NCBI RefSeq assembly: GCF_004331415.1
Contig: NZ_SJOP01000011.1
Span: 62,001-126,000, forward strand
Reading direction: 5' to 3'
DNA from: Kosakonia quasisacchari
GTDB lineage: Bacteria > Pseudomonadota > Gammaproteobacteria > Enterobacterales > Enterobacteriaceae
Length of the DNA: 64,000 nt
Shown here: piece by piece, positions 36,069 through 45,197 of the stretch
How positions within the stretch are numbered: position 1 is the first letter of the stretch
Layout: every line of letters starts with the position of its first letter
The notes under the pieces: model-generated
Database searches by the model: none
Told to the model about the DNA's origin: nothing
What the model saw: only the letters and a program-made list of their open reading frames with translations
Program-made: the position numbers and the translations under genes

Positions 36069-36517
36069 TGAACCAGTCGCTCACCCTCACCTTTTTGATT
36101 GCTGCCGGTATGGGCCTGGTGGTGCAAAACACCTTAATGGTGCGCATCACTCAGTCCGCCTCGACCATTCTTATCGCCATGCTGCTGAACTCGCTGGTTG
36201 GTATTGTGCTGTTTGTCTCTATTTTGCTGATCAAACACGGTGTGGCCGGGTTTCAGGAGTTGTACGCCAGCGTGAAATGGTGGACGCTCATTCCCGGTTT
36301 GCTGGGGTCGTTTTTTGTCTTCGCCAGTATTAGCGGGTATCAGTATGTCGGTGCGGCAACAACCATTGCGGTGCTGGTGGCAAGCCAGCTTATCGGCGGT
36401 CTGGTGATGGATGTAGTAAGGAGCCAGGGCGTTGCGCTCAAAGTGCTGATTGGCCCGGTATGCGGTGCGGTGTTGCTGGTGATTGGCGCCTGGCTGGTGG
36501 CCAGACGCCAGTTTTAA
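36068..36517 (+). CDS. ydcZ: YdcZ, DMT-type inner-membrane protein
   Basis: Small membrane protein of 149 residues with about five helices, in the half-size DMT (DUF606) family. It has LTLTFLIAAGMGLVVQNTLM near the start and a typical helix motif GYQYVGAATTIAVLVASQL. The ATG overlaps the mnaT stop; a TTG one codon earlier is not needed. Half-size DMT proteins probably dimerise to export a small molecule. Its stop codon abuts that of ydcY, with no base between. Confidence 0.88.
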   Translation: MNQSLTLTFLIAAGMGLVVQNTLMVRITQSASTILIAMLLNSLVGIVLFVSILLIKHGVAGFQELYASVKWWTLIPGLLGSFFVFASISGYQYVGAATTIAVLVASQLIGGLVMDVVRSQGVALKVLIGPVCGAVLLVIGAWLVARRQF

Positions 36518-36751
36518 TTACAGGATTGCGCCACCTTTGGTGAGCTGTTCGCGTCGCGCGTCCATATCTTCTTTGTATTGTCGACCATGGTGCGCAATCG
36601 CCTGACGCAGGCGCTGTTGCTGGGTGTAGCGTTCGTCCCGGCTCAGTGCCGCATCATCGCTGAGTTCAACCAGTAACTCATTCATCCCGATAATGACGCC
36701 CTGTTCGATAGCCGCGTCGACACGCGCGGCAACCTCCTCCAGATGTGACAT
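36518..36751 (-). CDS. ydcY: YdcY, conserved small protein
   Basis: Cytosolic helical protein of 77 residues, very close to E. coli YdcY (MSHLEEVAARVDAAIEQ, RYTQQQRLRQAIAHHGR, EQLTKGGAIL). Its function is unknown. It starts after AAGGAGAGGCT and lies nine bases past a DppA-like gene, so it may be co-transcribed with it here. In E. coli ortT lies next to it; here about 9 kb separates them. Confidence 0.9.
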   Translation of the reverse strand: MSHLEEVAARVDAAIEQGVIIGMNELLVELSDDAALSRDERYTQQQRLRQAIAHHGRQYKEDMDARREQLTKGGAIL

Positions 36752-36760
36752 AGCCTCTCC

Positions 36761-38359
36761 TTAATTCAGCTTCGCTTTAGAAAAATCGCTGCCCATCAGG
36801 CTGACGGTATAACCGCTCACATTACTGCGGGTGGCGTAAAACGTTTTGCCGTTAGCCAGCGCGATCCACGGTGCTTGCTGGTAGAAAATCTCCTGCGCCT
36901 GGCCGTAAAGTTTGGCACGGGTGGCAGGATCCGCAGTCAGCTTGGCTTTCTGTACCAGGCCATCATAGCCTTTATCACACCAGCGCGCGGCATTGGAGCC
37001 GGTTTTGATGCTGTTGCAGCCGAGCAGCACATCAGCGAAGTTGTCCGGGTCGCCGTTATCCGACATCCAGCCAAACAGTGCGGTATCGTGTTCGCCTTTG
37101 CGCATTCCGGCCAGATATTCACCCCATTCGTAAGAAACAATCTTTGCCTTCACGCCGACTTTTGCCCAGTCCGCCTGGATCATTTCGGCGATACGCCGCG
37201 AGTTCGGGTTATACGGGCGCTGAACCGGCATCGACCACAGCGTGGCTTCAAAGCCCTTTTCCAGCCCTGCCTGCTTGAGCAGCGCTTTAGCTTTTTCAGG
37301 ATCGTAACTGTAATCCTTCAGGTCTTTATTAAACCCGAGCATATTCGGCGGCAGCGGTGATTTTGCCACCGTGCCTGAACCGAGGAACACGGCATTGACG
37401 ATGGCTTGTTTGTCCGTCGCATAGTTCAGCGCCTGGCGCACCAGCACATTATCAAACGGTTTTTTCTCGGTATTAAACGCCAGGTAGCCAACATTCAACG
37501 CATCTACAGTATGCAGCGTTAAGTCTTTGTTATTTTTGATCTGATCGAACTGCACCGGTGCCGGGGCGGGAATAATCTGGCACTCGTTGGTTTGCAGCTT
37601 CGCCAGACGGGTTTGCACATCCGGGGTAATAGAGAAGATCAGATGTTTGGTTGGTACTTCACCCTCCCAATATTGTGGATTGGCGATATAACGGATTTGC
37701 GCGTCCGTTTTGTACTGCTGCAAGGCATAGGGTCCGGTGCCGATTGGCCAGTTATCGACATTTTCCGGTGTGCCTTTTTTCAGCATTGCATCAGCGTATT
37801 CGGCAGAGAGAATCGAGGCGAAGTCCATTCCCCAGTCGGCGAGAAATGCGGCATTCGGCTCATTCAGTACAAACTGAACATGGTTATCATCGATTTTTTT
37901 CACTTCTTTGATCAGCTTATCAAGGCCGACATCGGTGAAGTATTCGTAATTACCTTGCGAAACATTATGATAAGGATGTTTCGGATCCATTTGGCGCATC
38001 ACAGAGAACACAACGTCATCGGCGTTAAAGTCGCGCGTCGGTTTGAAATATTTATTGCTGTTGAATTTAACGCCCTGGCGCAGCGTGAAGGTCCAGGTTT
38101 TTCCGTCTTCAGAGACTTTCCAGTCGGTCGCCAGCGAAGGTACCGGTGTATTTTTCACCGGATCAAAGGTGACCAGGCGGTTATAAAGGACCTGCGAGCT
38201 GGCAACAAATGTCGGCCCGGAGCTGGCAATTTGCGGGTTGAAGGATTCCGGTGACGCTTCAGAGCAGTAAATGATTGTATCGTTGGACGCCGCCCATGCG
38301 GCACTTGCCGGTAACAGTGTGCTCAGCGCAAGGGCGAGCAGCGTTTTTCCCGTGGACAT
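36761..38359 (-). CDS. DppA-like peptide-binding protein (orphan)
   Basis: Periplasmic binding protein of 532 residues, SBP family 5. The signal peptide (about 1-23, ending AWA) is followed by IIYCSEASPESFNPQ. Family marks are GQNVTF-type WTFTLRQGVKFNSN, NWPIGTGPYAL and PNMLGFNKDLKDYSYDPEKAK. Length and style are those of DppA, the dipeptide/heme-binding protein. No permease or ATPase is nearby, so it probably feeds a Dpp-type transporter encoded elsewhere. The start was set at MSTGKTLL because the signal peptide begins there. Confidence 0.86.
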   Translation of the reverse strand: MSTGKTLLALALSTLLPASAAWAASNDTIIYCSEASPESFNPQIASSGPTFVASSQVLYNRLVTFDPVKNTPVPSLATDWKVSEDGKTWTFTLRQGVKFNSNKYFKPTRDFNADDVVFSVMRQMDPKHPYHNVSQGNYEYFTDVGLDKLIKEVKKIDDNHVQFVLNEPNAAFLADWGMDFASILSAEYADAMLKKGTPENVDNWPIGTGPYALQQYKTDAQIRYIANPQYWEGEVPTKHLIFSITPDVQTRLAKLQTNECQIIPAPAPVQFDQIKNNKDLTLHTVDALNVGYLAFNTEKKPFDNVLVRQALNYATDKQAIVNAVFLGSGTVAKSPLPPNMLGFNKDLKDYSYDPEKAKALLKQAGLEKGFEATLWSMPVQRPYNPNSRRIAEMIQADWAKVGVKAKIVSYEWGEYLAGMRKGEHDTALFGWMSDNGDPDNFADVLLGCNSIKTGSNAARWCDKGYDGLVQKAKLTADPATRAKLYGQAQEIFYQQAPWIALANGKTFYATRSNVSGYTVSLMGSDFSKAKLN

Positions 38360-38579
38360 TATCAGGAGCCTTCTTTTTTTATATGGAGCATTAATCTCAG
38401 CACAGCAGATGAGAACTGGCAAATAATGATTCAGCATCAGGTTATTCTAAAGCGTTTGTTTTTGCTGAAATATCCGCCATTATTAATAAATAAATTTGTG
38501 TTAAATAAATTTCGTGCCGTCAAGCAGGTTCGACGCGCTCAATGCGTCGAGAATTCAATGGTTTTGCGCTTTCTTCCGC

Positions 38580-38608
38580 CTTTTACTGGTCTGAAGTTTG
38601 CGTATAGT
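38580..38608 (+). promoter_or_regulatory. Candidate srfABC promoter
   Basis: TATAGT at 38603-38608 preceded by 17 bases and a poor -35 (CTTTTA). The spacing to the GTG start is plausible. No SsrB or PhoP site was recognised. Confidence 0.35.
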
Positions 38609-38639
38609 AGACGCGTGAAGAAGTCTATGGGATGAAAAC

Positions 38640-40001
38640 GTGGCAAAAACTCTCTTGCGTAGCGGCGATTTGGATGATTTCCAGGCCGTTGGCGGCGGCG
38701 GTCAGGCCGTATTCGATTCGGCATTGCAAATTCGTGAAGCACTGCGTCTGCGAAAGCAGCAGGCGCTGGTAGATTGCCTGGCGATACCCCAGGTTAATGA
38801 TGAAGGCGACCGTGTCGACTGGTACTCACCAATTGATGGCCGCGCCCAGGCATGGAAAGCGGCGGAACCCGAGGAGCGCGCCCGCGCGCTGCGTTACCTT
38901 GAAAGCACGCTGGACAGCGCTGCCGCGCTGAGCCGCAAATGCATGCAGTCACCCAAAACCGCGCAGCAACTCTTTGGCTCGCTGCTGGAAAAAGCACTGC
39001 AATTCCCTGGCGAAAACCATGTATTCCTCGTTGATGGCAAACCGGTCATCACTTTCTGGGGCTTTGTTAATCTCAATGAAAGCGCCCGCGAAAACGTGCT
39101 GGAATGTCTGCAAGAACCGGAGCCAGAAGTCCCTGAAATTATTATTGAACCGGAGCCAGAACCGGAAGAAGAACCCTCCGTTGAGGTAACTTTCAGCCAG
39201 GCAGATGCGCCTCTTTTAATGCCGCAGGTGGAAATCAAACCGCAGCCCGTTGCCGCGCCGCCCGTGCAGGAAACTGCGCCGGTAGTCGCACCCGAACCGG
39301 CTCCGCAGCCCGAACCCGCACCAAAGCTGAAAAAGCGTCGCCGCTACGGTCTGTGGGCCGTGCCCGTTGCCGCGGCTGTTGCGGCGGCAATTGCCGTGCC
39401 GCTGGTGCTCAATCAGCAACAACAAGAACCTGCCCCCGCACCTGTCGTAGCAAAAGCAGAGCCGGTCGCTATTGCGCCGCCGCCGATGCAAGCCGAGCCG
39501 CTTCCTGAGCTGGCGGTGAAACTGCCGCTGCATCAGGCTGAAATTGTTGCGCCTGTTGCCAAAGCACCGGAAGTCAAACCGGTCGATAAAGGACCGGTTG
39601 TTATCGCTTCTATCCCGAAAGACGTGCTGGTGATGGATGCGTTAGAAGTGAAAATTGGCTCTACCAAATTCCTTAACGGCAACTGGCGCGTAGCGATGGA
39701 TGTTAAAGATCCGGTCACCGGCAAAGCGCCTGCCGTGCGTTACCAGATCCAGAACAACAAAGGGACGGCGCGTATTGTGATGGGTAAAAATGTAACCTGT
39801 CGCGCCGATCTGTTCTCCGGTCTGCATGAAACCGGCGAATTGCTGATTAAGAGCCGCAGCAACGCACGTTGCAGCGACGGGACGCGTTACCCGATGCCGG
39901 AAATTTCCTGTAAAGCGAGCAGCAACGACGTCGCGGAATGCAGCGCGCGTTTTGACGCCAACACCACCGTTCCGGTGACGTTCAGAAAAACAGGTGACTG
40001 A
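38640..40001 (+). CDS. srfA: SrfA, single-pass membrane protein
   Basis: Protein of 453 residues corresponding to Salmonella SrfA. Layout: N-terminal domain about 1-158 (RVDWYSPIDG, ITFWGFVNLNESAR); Pro/Glu-rich linker 159-229; KKRRR 231-235 and one membrane helix about 236-257; Pro/Ala-rich linker to about 310; C-terminal domain about 315-453 with several cysteines. The positive-inside rule puts the first domain in the cytoplasm and the cysteine domain in the periplasm. There is no cleavable signal. It starts with GTG after GGGA. It is first of a three-gene operon; molecular function is unknown. Confidence 0.86.
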   Translation: MAKTLLRSGDLDDFQAVGGGGQAVFDSALQIREALRLRKQQALVDCLAIPQVNDEGDRVDWYSPIDGRAQAWKAAEPEERARALRYLESTLDSAAALSRKCMQSPKTAQQLFGSLLEKALQFPGENHVFLVDGKPVITFWGFVNLNESARENVLECLQEPEPEVPEIIIEPEPEPEEEPSVEVTFSQADAPLLMPQVEIKPQPVAAPPVQETAPVVAPEPAPQPEPAPKLKKRRRYGLWAVPVAAAVAAAIAVPLVLNQQQQEPAPAPVVAKAEPVAIAPPPMQAEPLPELAVKLPLHQAEIVAPVAKAPEVKPVDKGPVVIASIPKDVLVMDALEVKIGSTKFLNGNWRVAMDVKDPVTGKAPAVRYQIQNNKGTARIVMGKNVTCRADLFSGLHETGELLIKSRSNARCSDGTRYPMPEISCKASSNDVAECSARFDANTTVPVTFRKTGD

Positions 40002-40005
40002 GTTT

Positions 40006-42987
40006 ATGCTGGTTAATCTTTGCGACTACAAACAGAGCGTGACGCTGATTGCCAATAGCGGCGTGCAGTTTCTTGATTTTGGCCTGACTCCGCAGGATTC
40101 TGCCAGCAGCGGTCGATTTGTGCGTAAAACCGCCAACGGCCCGCTGCTGCGTCTTGATTTCGATCTGGTCAACGAACGTTATACGCTGCCAAACCGCGAC
40201 GGCGGTCAGCCGGAAGTGGTAAAACCCGAAAGCACGCATTCGCTGCAATATTCGTTGTCGATCCTCGATGGCGTCTGGCTGCCGATCCCTTTCCTGCGCT
40301 TTAACCCGCCCCGCACCTTCGTTGAAGGCCCGGATAACTGGGCTCGCGTGCAGATCCGCAAGCTCAGCGAACCGGACAGCACCGGAAACACTCACCGCGT
40401 GGCGCTGGCGCTCGACAGCCAGATTAACGGTAACTCGCCTGCCGCACTGGCACCGCTGGAAAACGATATTCTCAATGGCACGCGATTCTCGCTGGCCTGG
40501 CGTGATGACGAAGTGGCGGATTTCCTCGATCAGACCTGGGTCGATGGCTGGCTGCGTGAAGCGTTTTTGCAATTCATTACGCAACATGAAACCCGCAGCG
40601 AGCGAGAAATTAATCAGGCATTGCGCGGTTTTGAATACCAGGCGCACTGGCTGAATTTGATGAGCCTGCTCGGCATGCAATTGCAGGTGCCGGAAGTCAA
40701 AATCGTTACGCACACATTAAGTACCCCGGCGATCCCGGTCGATCTGATTCTGGATGTCGGCAACACCCATACCTGCGGCGTGATCATTGAAGATCACGGC
40801 GATGCCAATGATGGTTTGCGTCAAACGGCGGAATTACAGGTGCGCTCGCTCAGTGAACCTCAGTTCCTGAATGAGCCGCTGTTTACCAGCCGTCTGGAGT
40901 TTTCTGAAGCGCGCTTCGGCAAACAACACTTTTCTGTTGAGAGCGGTCGCGAAGACGCTTTTATTTGGCCATCGATCGTTCGTGTGGGCGATGAAGCCCG
41001 CAAACTGGCAACGCAGCGTCTCGGTACCGAAGGCAATAGCGGCATCTCCAGCCCGCGTCGCTACCTGTGGGACGAAACGCCCGTATTGCAGGACTGGCGT
41101 TTTAGCCAGATGAACAGCAAAACCCAGCGCGAACCGCTGGCGACCGCCTTCCCGCTCATGAACCTGATGAACGATGAAGGTCAGCCGCTGTATAGCCTGC
41201 CGCTGGATGAGCGTTTGCCGGTCTTTTCACCGCAGTACAGCCGCAGCACGCTAATGACGCATATGTTGTGCGAATTACTGTCGCAGGCGCTCGGGCAGAT
41301 CAACAGTGTGGCTACGCGCCTGCGTTTGGGCTTTCCGGCCTCTCCGCGCCAGCTGCGCACCATTATTCTCACCCTGCCCTCGGCAATGCCGAAGCAGGAG
41401 CGTGAAATTTTCCGTCGCCGCATGTTTGAGGCTATTGCGCTGGTGTGGAAAGCCATGGGCTGGCATCCGCAAGATGAAGACTTTGCTAACCGCAAGCAGC
41501 AGGAAAAAAGCGTTGTGCCCGTGCCGCACATTCATATGGAATGGGACGAAGCCAGCTGTGGTCAACTGGTGTGGCTTTATAACGAAGCGATTTCGCGCTT
41601 CGCCGGGCAAACTGAAACCTTTTTCGCCTCCCTCGCCCGCCCGGATCGTGAAGAAGCACCGGGCGCGGTAAAAGGCCGTTCGCTGCGCGTTGCTTCTGTC
41701 GATATCGGCGGCGGCACGACAGATATGGCGATTACCCATTATCAACTGGACGACGGCACCGGCAGTAACGTCAAAATCACGCCGCAACTGCTGTTCCGCG
41801 AAGGTTTCAAAGTCGCCGGGGATGACATTCTGCTGGATATTATTCAGCGCTGCGTCCTTCCTGCGTTACAAACACAGATGCAGAAAGCAGGCATTACCGA
41901 TGCCGCCGCGATTATGGCAACGCTGTTTGGCGATTCCGGGCGTATTGATACCCAGGCCGTGCTGCGCCAGCAGACAACGCTGCAACTGTTTATGCCGATT
42001 GGTCACGCCATTCTTGCCGCGTGGGAAGAGAGCGACATTAACGATCCGCTCGCCGGATTGCATGCCACCTTCGGTGAACTGCTCACGCAGCTGCCGACGC
42101 GCAATGTCATGAACTACCTGAAACAGGCGATCGATCACGCACTGCCGGCTGGTTCGGCGGAGTTCGATGTGCTGGCCGTCCCGTTGCAGGTGAATTTCCG
42201 TGAATTGCAGGATGCAATGCTCGCCGGGCAATTTACCCTGACCGCCCCGCTGCATGCGGTTTGCGAAGCCATCAGCCACTACTGCTGCGATGTCCTGTTA
42301 ATTACCGGTCGTCCTGGCTGCTTGCCTGGCGTGCAGGCGTTGATTCGCCACCTGCAACCCGTGCCGGTTAACCGCATGATCTGGCTTGATAAATACCGCG
42401 TACATGAATGGTATCCGTTCAGCCAGCAGGGTAAGATCGGCAACCCGAAATCAACTGCCGCCGTGGGTGCGATGCTGTGCAGCCTGGCGCTCGATTTGCG
42501 TCTGCCGCGTTTTAACTTTAAAGCGGCCGATATCGGTGCTTACTCTACCGTGCGCTACCTCGGTGTGCTGGATAACGTCGTCAATACCTTGCGCGATGAG
42601 AATATCTGGTATCACGATATCGACCTTGATAAACCCGGTGCGAAACTGGATGCGCGCTTACATTTCCCGTTACGCGGCAATGTGACGCTCGGTTTCCGCC
42701 AGCTCGCGAACGCCCGCTGGCCTGCTACGCCGCTCTACACGTTGAGTATCAACTCGCAGGAGCTGGCGAAAACCATCGCGGGCGACGGCGTGTTGAATGT
42801 CCGTTTGCAGTTCAGCGGCGGTAATAAGCAGCACGGGCCGGAATCGTTCACCTTGAGTGAGGCCTGGCTCCAGGACGGTACGCCGGTCGCCGCAGACGCG
42901 TTAACTTTTAAACTGAATACGCTGGCCGATCGCCGCCATAGCGGCAGCCATTACTGGATCGACAGCGGGAGTGTGTATCTGAAATGA
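40006..42987 (+). CDS. srfB: SrfB, Hsp70/actin-fold ATPase-like protein
   Basis: Large protein of 993 residues matching Salmonella SrfB. It carries ASKHA nucleotide-site motifs in order: phosphate-1 like DVGNTHTCGVI at 250-260, an Hsp70-like PSIVRVGDEARKLA at 322-335, IILTLPSAMPKQER at 453-466, phosphate-2 DIGGGTTDMAI at 566-576, and an adenosine-loop like TGRPGCLPG at 767-775. ATP binding is therefore likely. The first 240 residues have no recognised fold. The ATG follows AGGTGA; the gene overlaps srfC as ATGA. No secretion signal is seen. Confidence 0.88.
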   Translation: MLVNLCDYKQSVTLIANSGVQFLDFGLTPQDSASSGRFVRKTANGPLLRLDFDLVNERYTLPNRDGGQPEVVKPESTHSLQYSLSILDGVWLPIPFLRFNPPRTFVEGPDNWARVQIRKLSEPDSTGNTHRVALALDSQINGNSPAALAPLENDILNGTRFSLAWRDDEVADFLDQTWVDGWLREAFLQFITQHETRSEREINQALRGFEYQAHWLNLMSLLGMQLQVPEVKIVTHTLSTPAIPVDLILDVGNTHTCGVIIEDHGDANDGLRQTAELQVRSLSEPQFLNEPLFTSRLEFSEARFGKQHFSVESGREDAFIWPSIVRVGDEARKLATQRLGTEGNSGISSPRRYLWDETPVLQDWRFSQMNSKTQREPLATAFPLMNLMNDEGQPLYSLPLDERLPVFSPQYSRSTLMTHMLCELLSQALGQINSVATRLRLGFPASPRQLRTIILTLPSAMPKQEREIFRRRMFEAIALVWKAMGWHPQDEDFANRKQQEKSVVPVPHIHMEWDEASCGQLVWLYNEAISRFAGQTETFFASLARPDREEAPGAVKGRSLRVASVDIGGGTTDMAITHYQLDDGTGSNVKITPQLLFREGFKVAGDDILLDIIQRCVLPALQTQMQKAGITDAAAIMATLFGDSGRIDTQAVLRQQTTLQLFMPIGHAILAAWEESDINDPLAGLHATFGELLTQLPTRNVMNYLKQAIDHALPAGSAEFDVLAVPLQVNFRELQDAMLAGQFTLTAPLHAVCEAISHYCCDVLLITGRPGCLPGVQALIRHLQPVPVNRMIWLDKYRVHEWYPFSQQGKIGNPKSTAAVGAMLCSLALDLRLPRFNFKAADIGAYSTVRYLGVLDNVVNTLRDENIWYHDIDLDKPGAKLDARLHFPLRGNVTLGFRQLANARWPATPLYTLSINSQELAKTIAGDGVLNVRLQFSGGNKQHGPESFTLSEAWLQDGTPVAADALTFKLNTLADRRHSGSHYWIDSGSVYLK

Positions 42988-45158
42988 GTGCGAGCGTAAA
43001 AACCACCCAGGCACTGGCGACATGGATCAACGAAAACCGCCAACACGCACCTTTACTGGATGATGATGCCGACGCGTTGCTGTCGCGTCTGACGACTGCC
43101 GCCGCCGAGGAAATCGCGCTGCGTGAAGCTGTTGCTGCGCCCTGCACCGTTGGGCTGTATGGGCATTCACAAGCGGCCAAAGCCCATCTGCTGACTGCGC
43201 TGTGCGGCAGCGGTAACGGGCGGCTTAATGTGCGTCCCGGCGAAAAAACACTGGATTACTTCACCCATATCAATCCCGGCCATGCTCTGACCAGCATGGC
43301 GCTGCGCTTTAGCCAGCATCTCGCGCCGATGGATGAAGGTTTCCCGCTGTGCCTGCGCATTATTAGCGAAGCCGAACTGGTGCAGATTTTTATTGCTCAT
43401 GCCATACAGCAGCCGGAATTGCGCGCCGTGGATAAATCGGTGATTGAAGACCGCGTCGCGAAATGGCGTTCACTGCGCCAACCGAATGCGGTTCCGGGGA
43501 TCGCGGCGGAAGATATCGGCGCGATTGCCCGCTTCTGGCGCGCAGCGGTACCTTCGTCACAGCAACAAATGGACGATGCGCTGTGGTATCAGTTTGCTTG
43601 CCTGTTACCTTCCCTGGATCTCAGCGCCCGCGCCAGTGCCTGGTCGCTGTTATGGGGCGAGCAGCAGGAACTCACCCAGCAGTGGTTGTCGCTGGCGCAC
43701 ACCTTGCACCAGACTGGTAACGCGCAGGAACTGGCGGCACCGCTCAGTATTCTGGTGGATACTTTTGCCCTGCCAACAGACGGTTTCTTAACACCGTCGG
43801 AACCGGGTAGCGGTGAGATCCATGACGAAGTGGTGGTGCATCCGTGGTCAAACGACCAGTTGCACAATGCGGTCAGTATTCCGCTGGCAACCCTTGCGTT
43901 GATTACGCGCGAACTGGTTTTGCCAGTGGAAAACGCGGTTTTAGCAGCCGTTGATATTCTGGATATTCCGGCACCAGGTCCGCAGGATGGCCAGCCGTTG
44001 TGGCGTAGTAAATGCCGCTGGTTGCTGGAAAATTACCGCCAGCGCCTGCAACCGGATGTGCTGATGATCTGCAATGCGACGCTCGAGCGTTCAGCAACCG
44101 CTGCCACCGCGCGCGCATTATTGAACTGGGTCAAAGAGACCCAATCCGGCCAGGAAACGGCGCTGCCGGGACTGGTCTGGGCGATTACGCCGCAGGATGC
44201 ACGCTTTACCCTGGCGCAGAATCTGGACGAAGCCGTACAGCAGCTCATTGGCAAACCGGGTCAGCATTGGGGAACGTTGCAGGCGCTGGATGCCAGCAGT
44301 TTGCAGCGCCTGCTGGAGTGGCTGGTACAGGCGACAGCGCCAGGCCTGCGCCAGCACCGCTTGAAAGCACTGGCTGAGCGCCATCAGCGCGCGCTTCGCG
44401 ATCTGCTGCAACCCTGGCTTGCCACCGCAGTGAAAGACGCGGCAGCCCAACGTGCAAGCGCGGAGTCCGTGGTGCGCGAGCTGCAAGGCCAGGCTTCTCG
44501 CCACGGTGAATTACTGGAAGGTTTACAGCCGGATATGCAGCAGTTCGATACGCTGTGGAAAGTTCAGCAACCACGCGAAGAGAAAGTCAGCGGCTTGTTT
44601 AATGAATCTATCGATCTGTTTGCTGAATCTGCACAAAGCAGCGAGCCGCAAGCGGTGTCGAAAGATATCGGTCAGCAGGCGCATGCCCTGTGGGTCAACC
44701 ATGTCCGCCAGTGGAGCCGTAACGATGATAACGCCGCGCGTTTGGGGCTCAGTCCTGCCGCGCTGCGCCAGCTGGCCGAGATTGTTATCGTCAGCAGCTA
44801 CCGGCTGAATTTACCCGATCAGTTGCAAAAAATTATGCAGCGCGATACTGCCTGCGCCGCGCAACTGTATGCCGCAATTGGTAACTTTGTCGCCTGGCTT
44901 GGCTATGCAGAGATCGCACAAGCGGATCGCCCGGAAAGCCGTGTAAACAAAGGCAGTACCATTTTTTCCAGCGGTACGGATGGCGCTACCCAGGCGCGGT
45001 TAACCCGTCTGAGTGAGCAGCCGGTGCATGCCGCCACGCGCTATGTTTATGACTGGCTGGTGGCGTTGTACCACCGGGCTATCGAAAACATTGGCTACAG
45101 CCACCCGCTGGATATCAGCCCGGCGGCGCGTAAGAAACTCAAATCCCTGCTTCCCTGA
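42984..45158 (+). CDS. srfC: SrfC, degenerate P-loop protein
   Basis: Protein of 724 residues corresponding to Salmonella SrfC, mostly helical. Near residues 57-70 it has GLYGHSQAAKAHLL, the position and shape of a GTPase P-loop, but GK[ST] is replaced by AKA. Long helical segments and a C-terminal helical domain recall large dynamin-like or AAA accessory proteins; this is a weak comparison. It is translated from an ATGA overlap with srfB, so 1:1 production is likely. A terminator follows. No membrane helix or signal peptide is evident. Confidence 0.84.
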   Translation: MSASVKTTQALATWINENRQHAPLLDDDADALLSRLTTAAAEEIALREAVAAPCTVGLYGHSQAAKAHLLTALCGSGNGRLNVRPGEKTLDYFTHINPGHALTSMALRFSQHLAPMDEGFPLCLRIISEAELVQIFIAHAIQQPELRAVDKSVIEDRVAKWRSLRQPNAVPGIAAEDIGAIARFWRAAVPSSQQQMDDALWYQFACLLPSLDLSARASAWSLLWGEQQELTQQWLSLAHTLHQTGNAQELAAPLSILVDTFALPTDGFLTPSEPGSGEIHDEVVVHPWSNDQLHNAVSIPLATLALITRELVLPVENAVLAAVDILDIPAPGPQDGQPLWRSKCRWLLENYRQRLQPDVLMICNATLERSATAATARALLNWVKETQSGQETALPGLVWAITPQDARFTLAQNLDEAVQQLIGKPGQHWGTLQALDASSLQRLLEWLVQATAPGLRQHRLKALAERHQRALRDLLQPWLATAVKDAAAQRASAESVVRELQGQASRHGELLEGLQPDMQQFDTLWKVQQPREEKVSGLFNESIDLFAESAQSSEPQAVSKDIGQQAHALWVNHVRQWSRNDDNAARLGLSPAALRQLAEIVIVSSYRLNLPDQLQKIMQRDTACAAQLYAAIGNFVAWLGYAEIAQADRPESRVNKGSTIFSSGTDGATQARLTRLSEQPVHAATRYVYDWLVALYHRAIENIGYSHPLDISPAARKKLKSLLP

Positions 45159-45163
45159 AAATC

Positions 45164-45197
45164 ACCCGGCCATGCAAATGTGCCGGGTTTCTTTTTA
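45164..45197 (+). terminator. Intrinsic terminator of srfABC
   Basis: Stem ACCCGGC/GCCGGGT with an 11-base loop, then TTCTTTTT. It overlaps the stop region of the convergent hydrolase gene. Confidence 0.8.

Noticed and set aside
39982..40713. 243-codon open frame antisense to srfB
   Set aside because: Opposite confirmed coding sequence and composed of reverse-frame residues with no recognisable domain.
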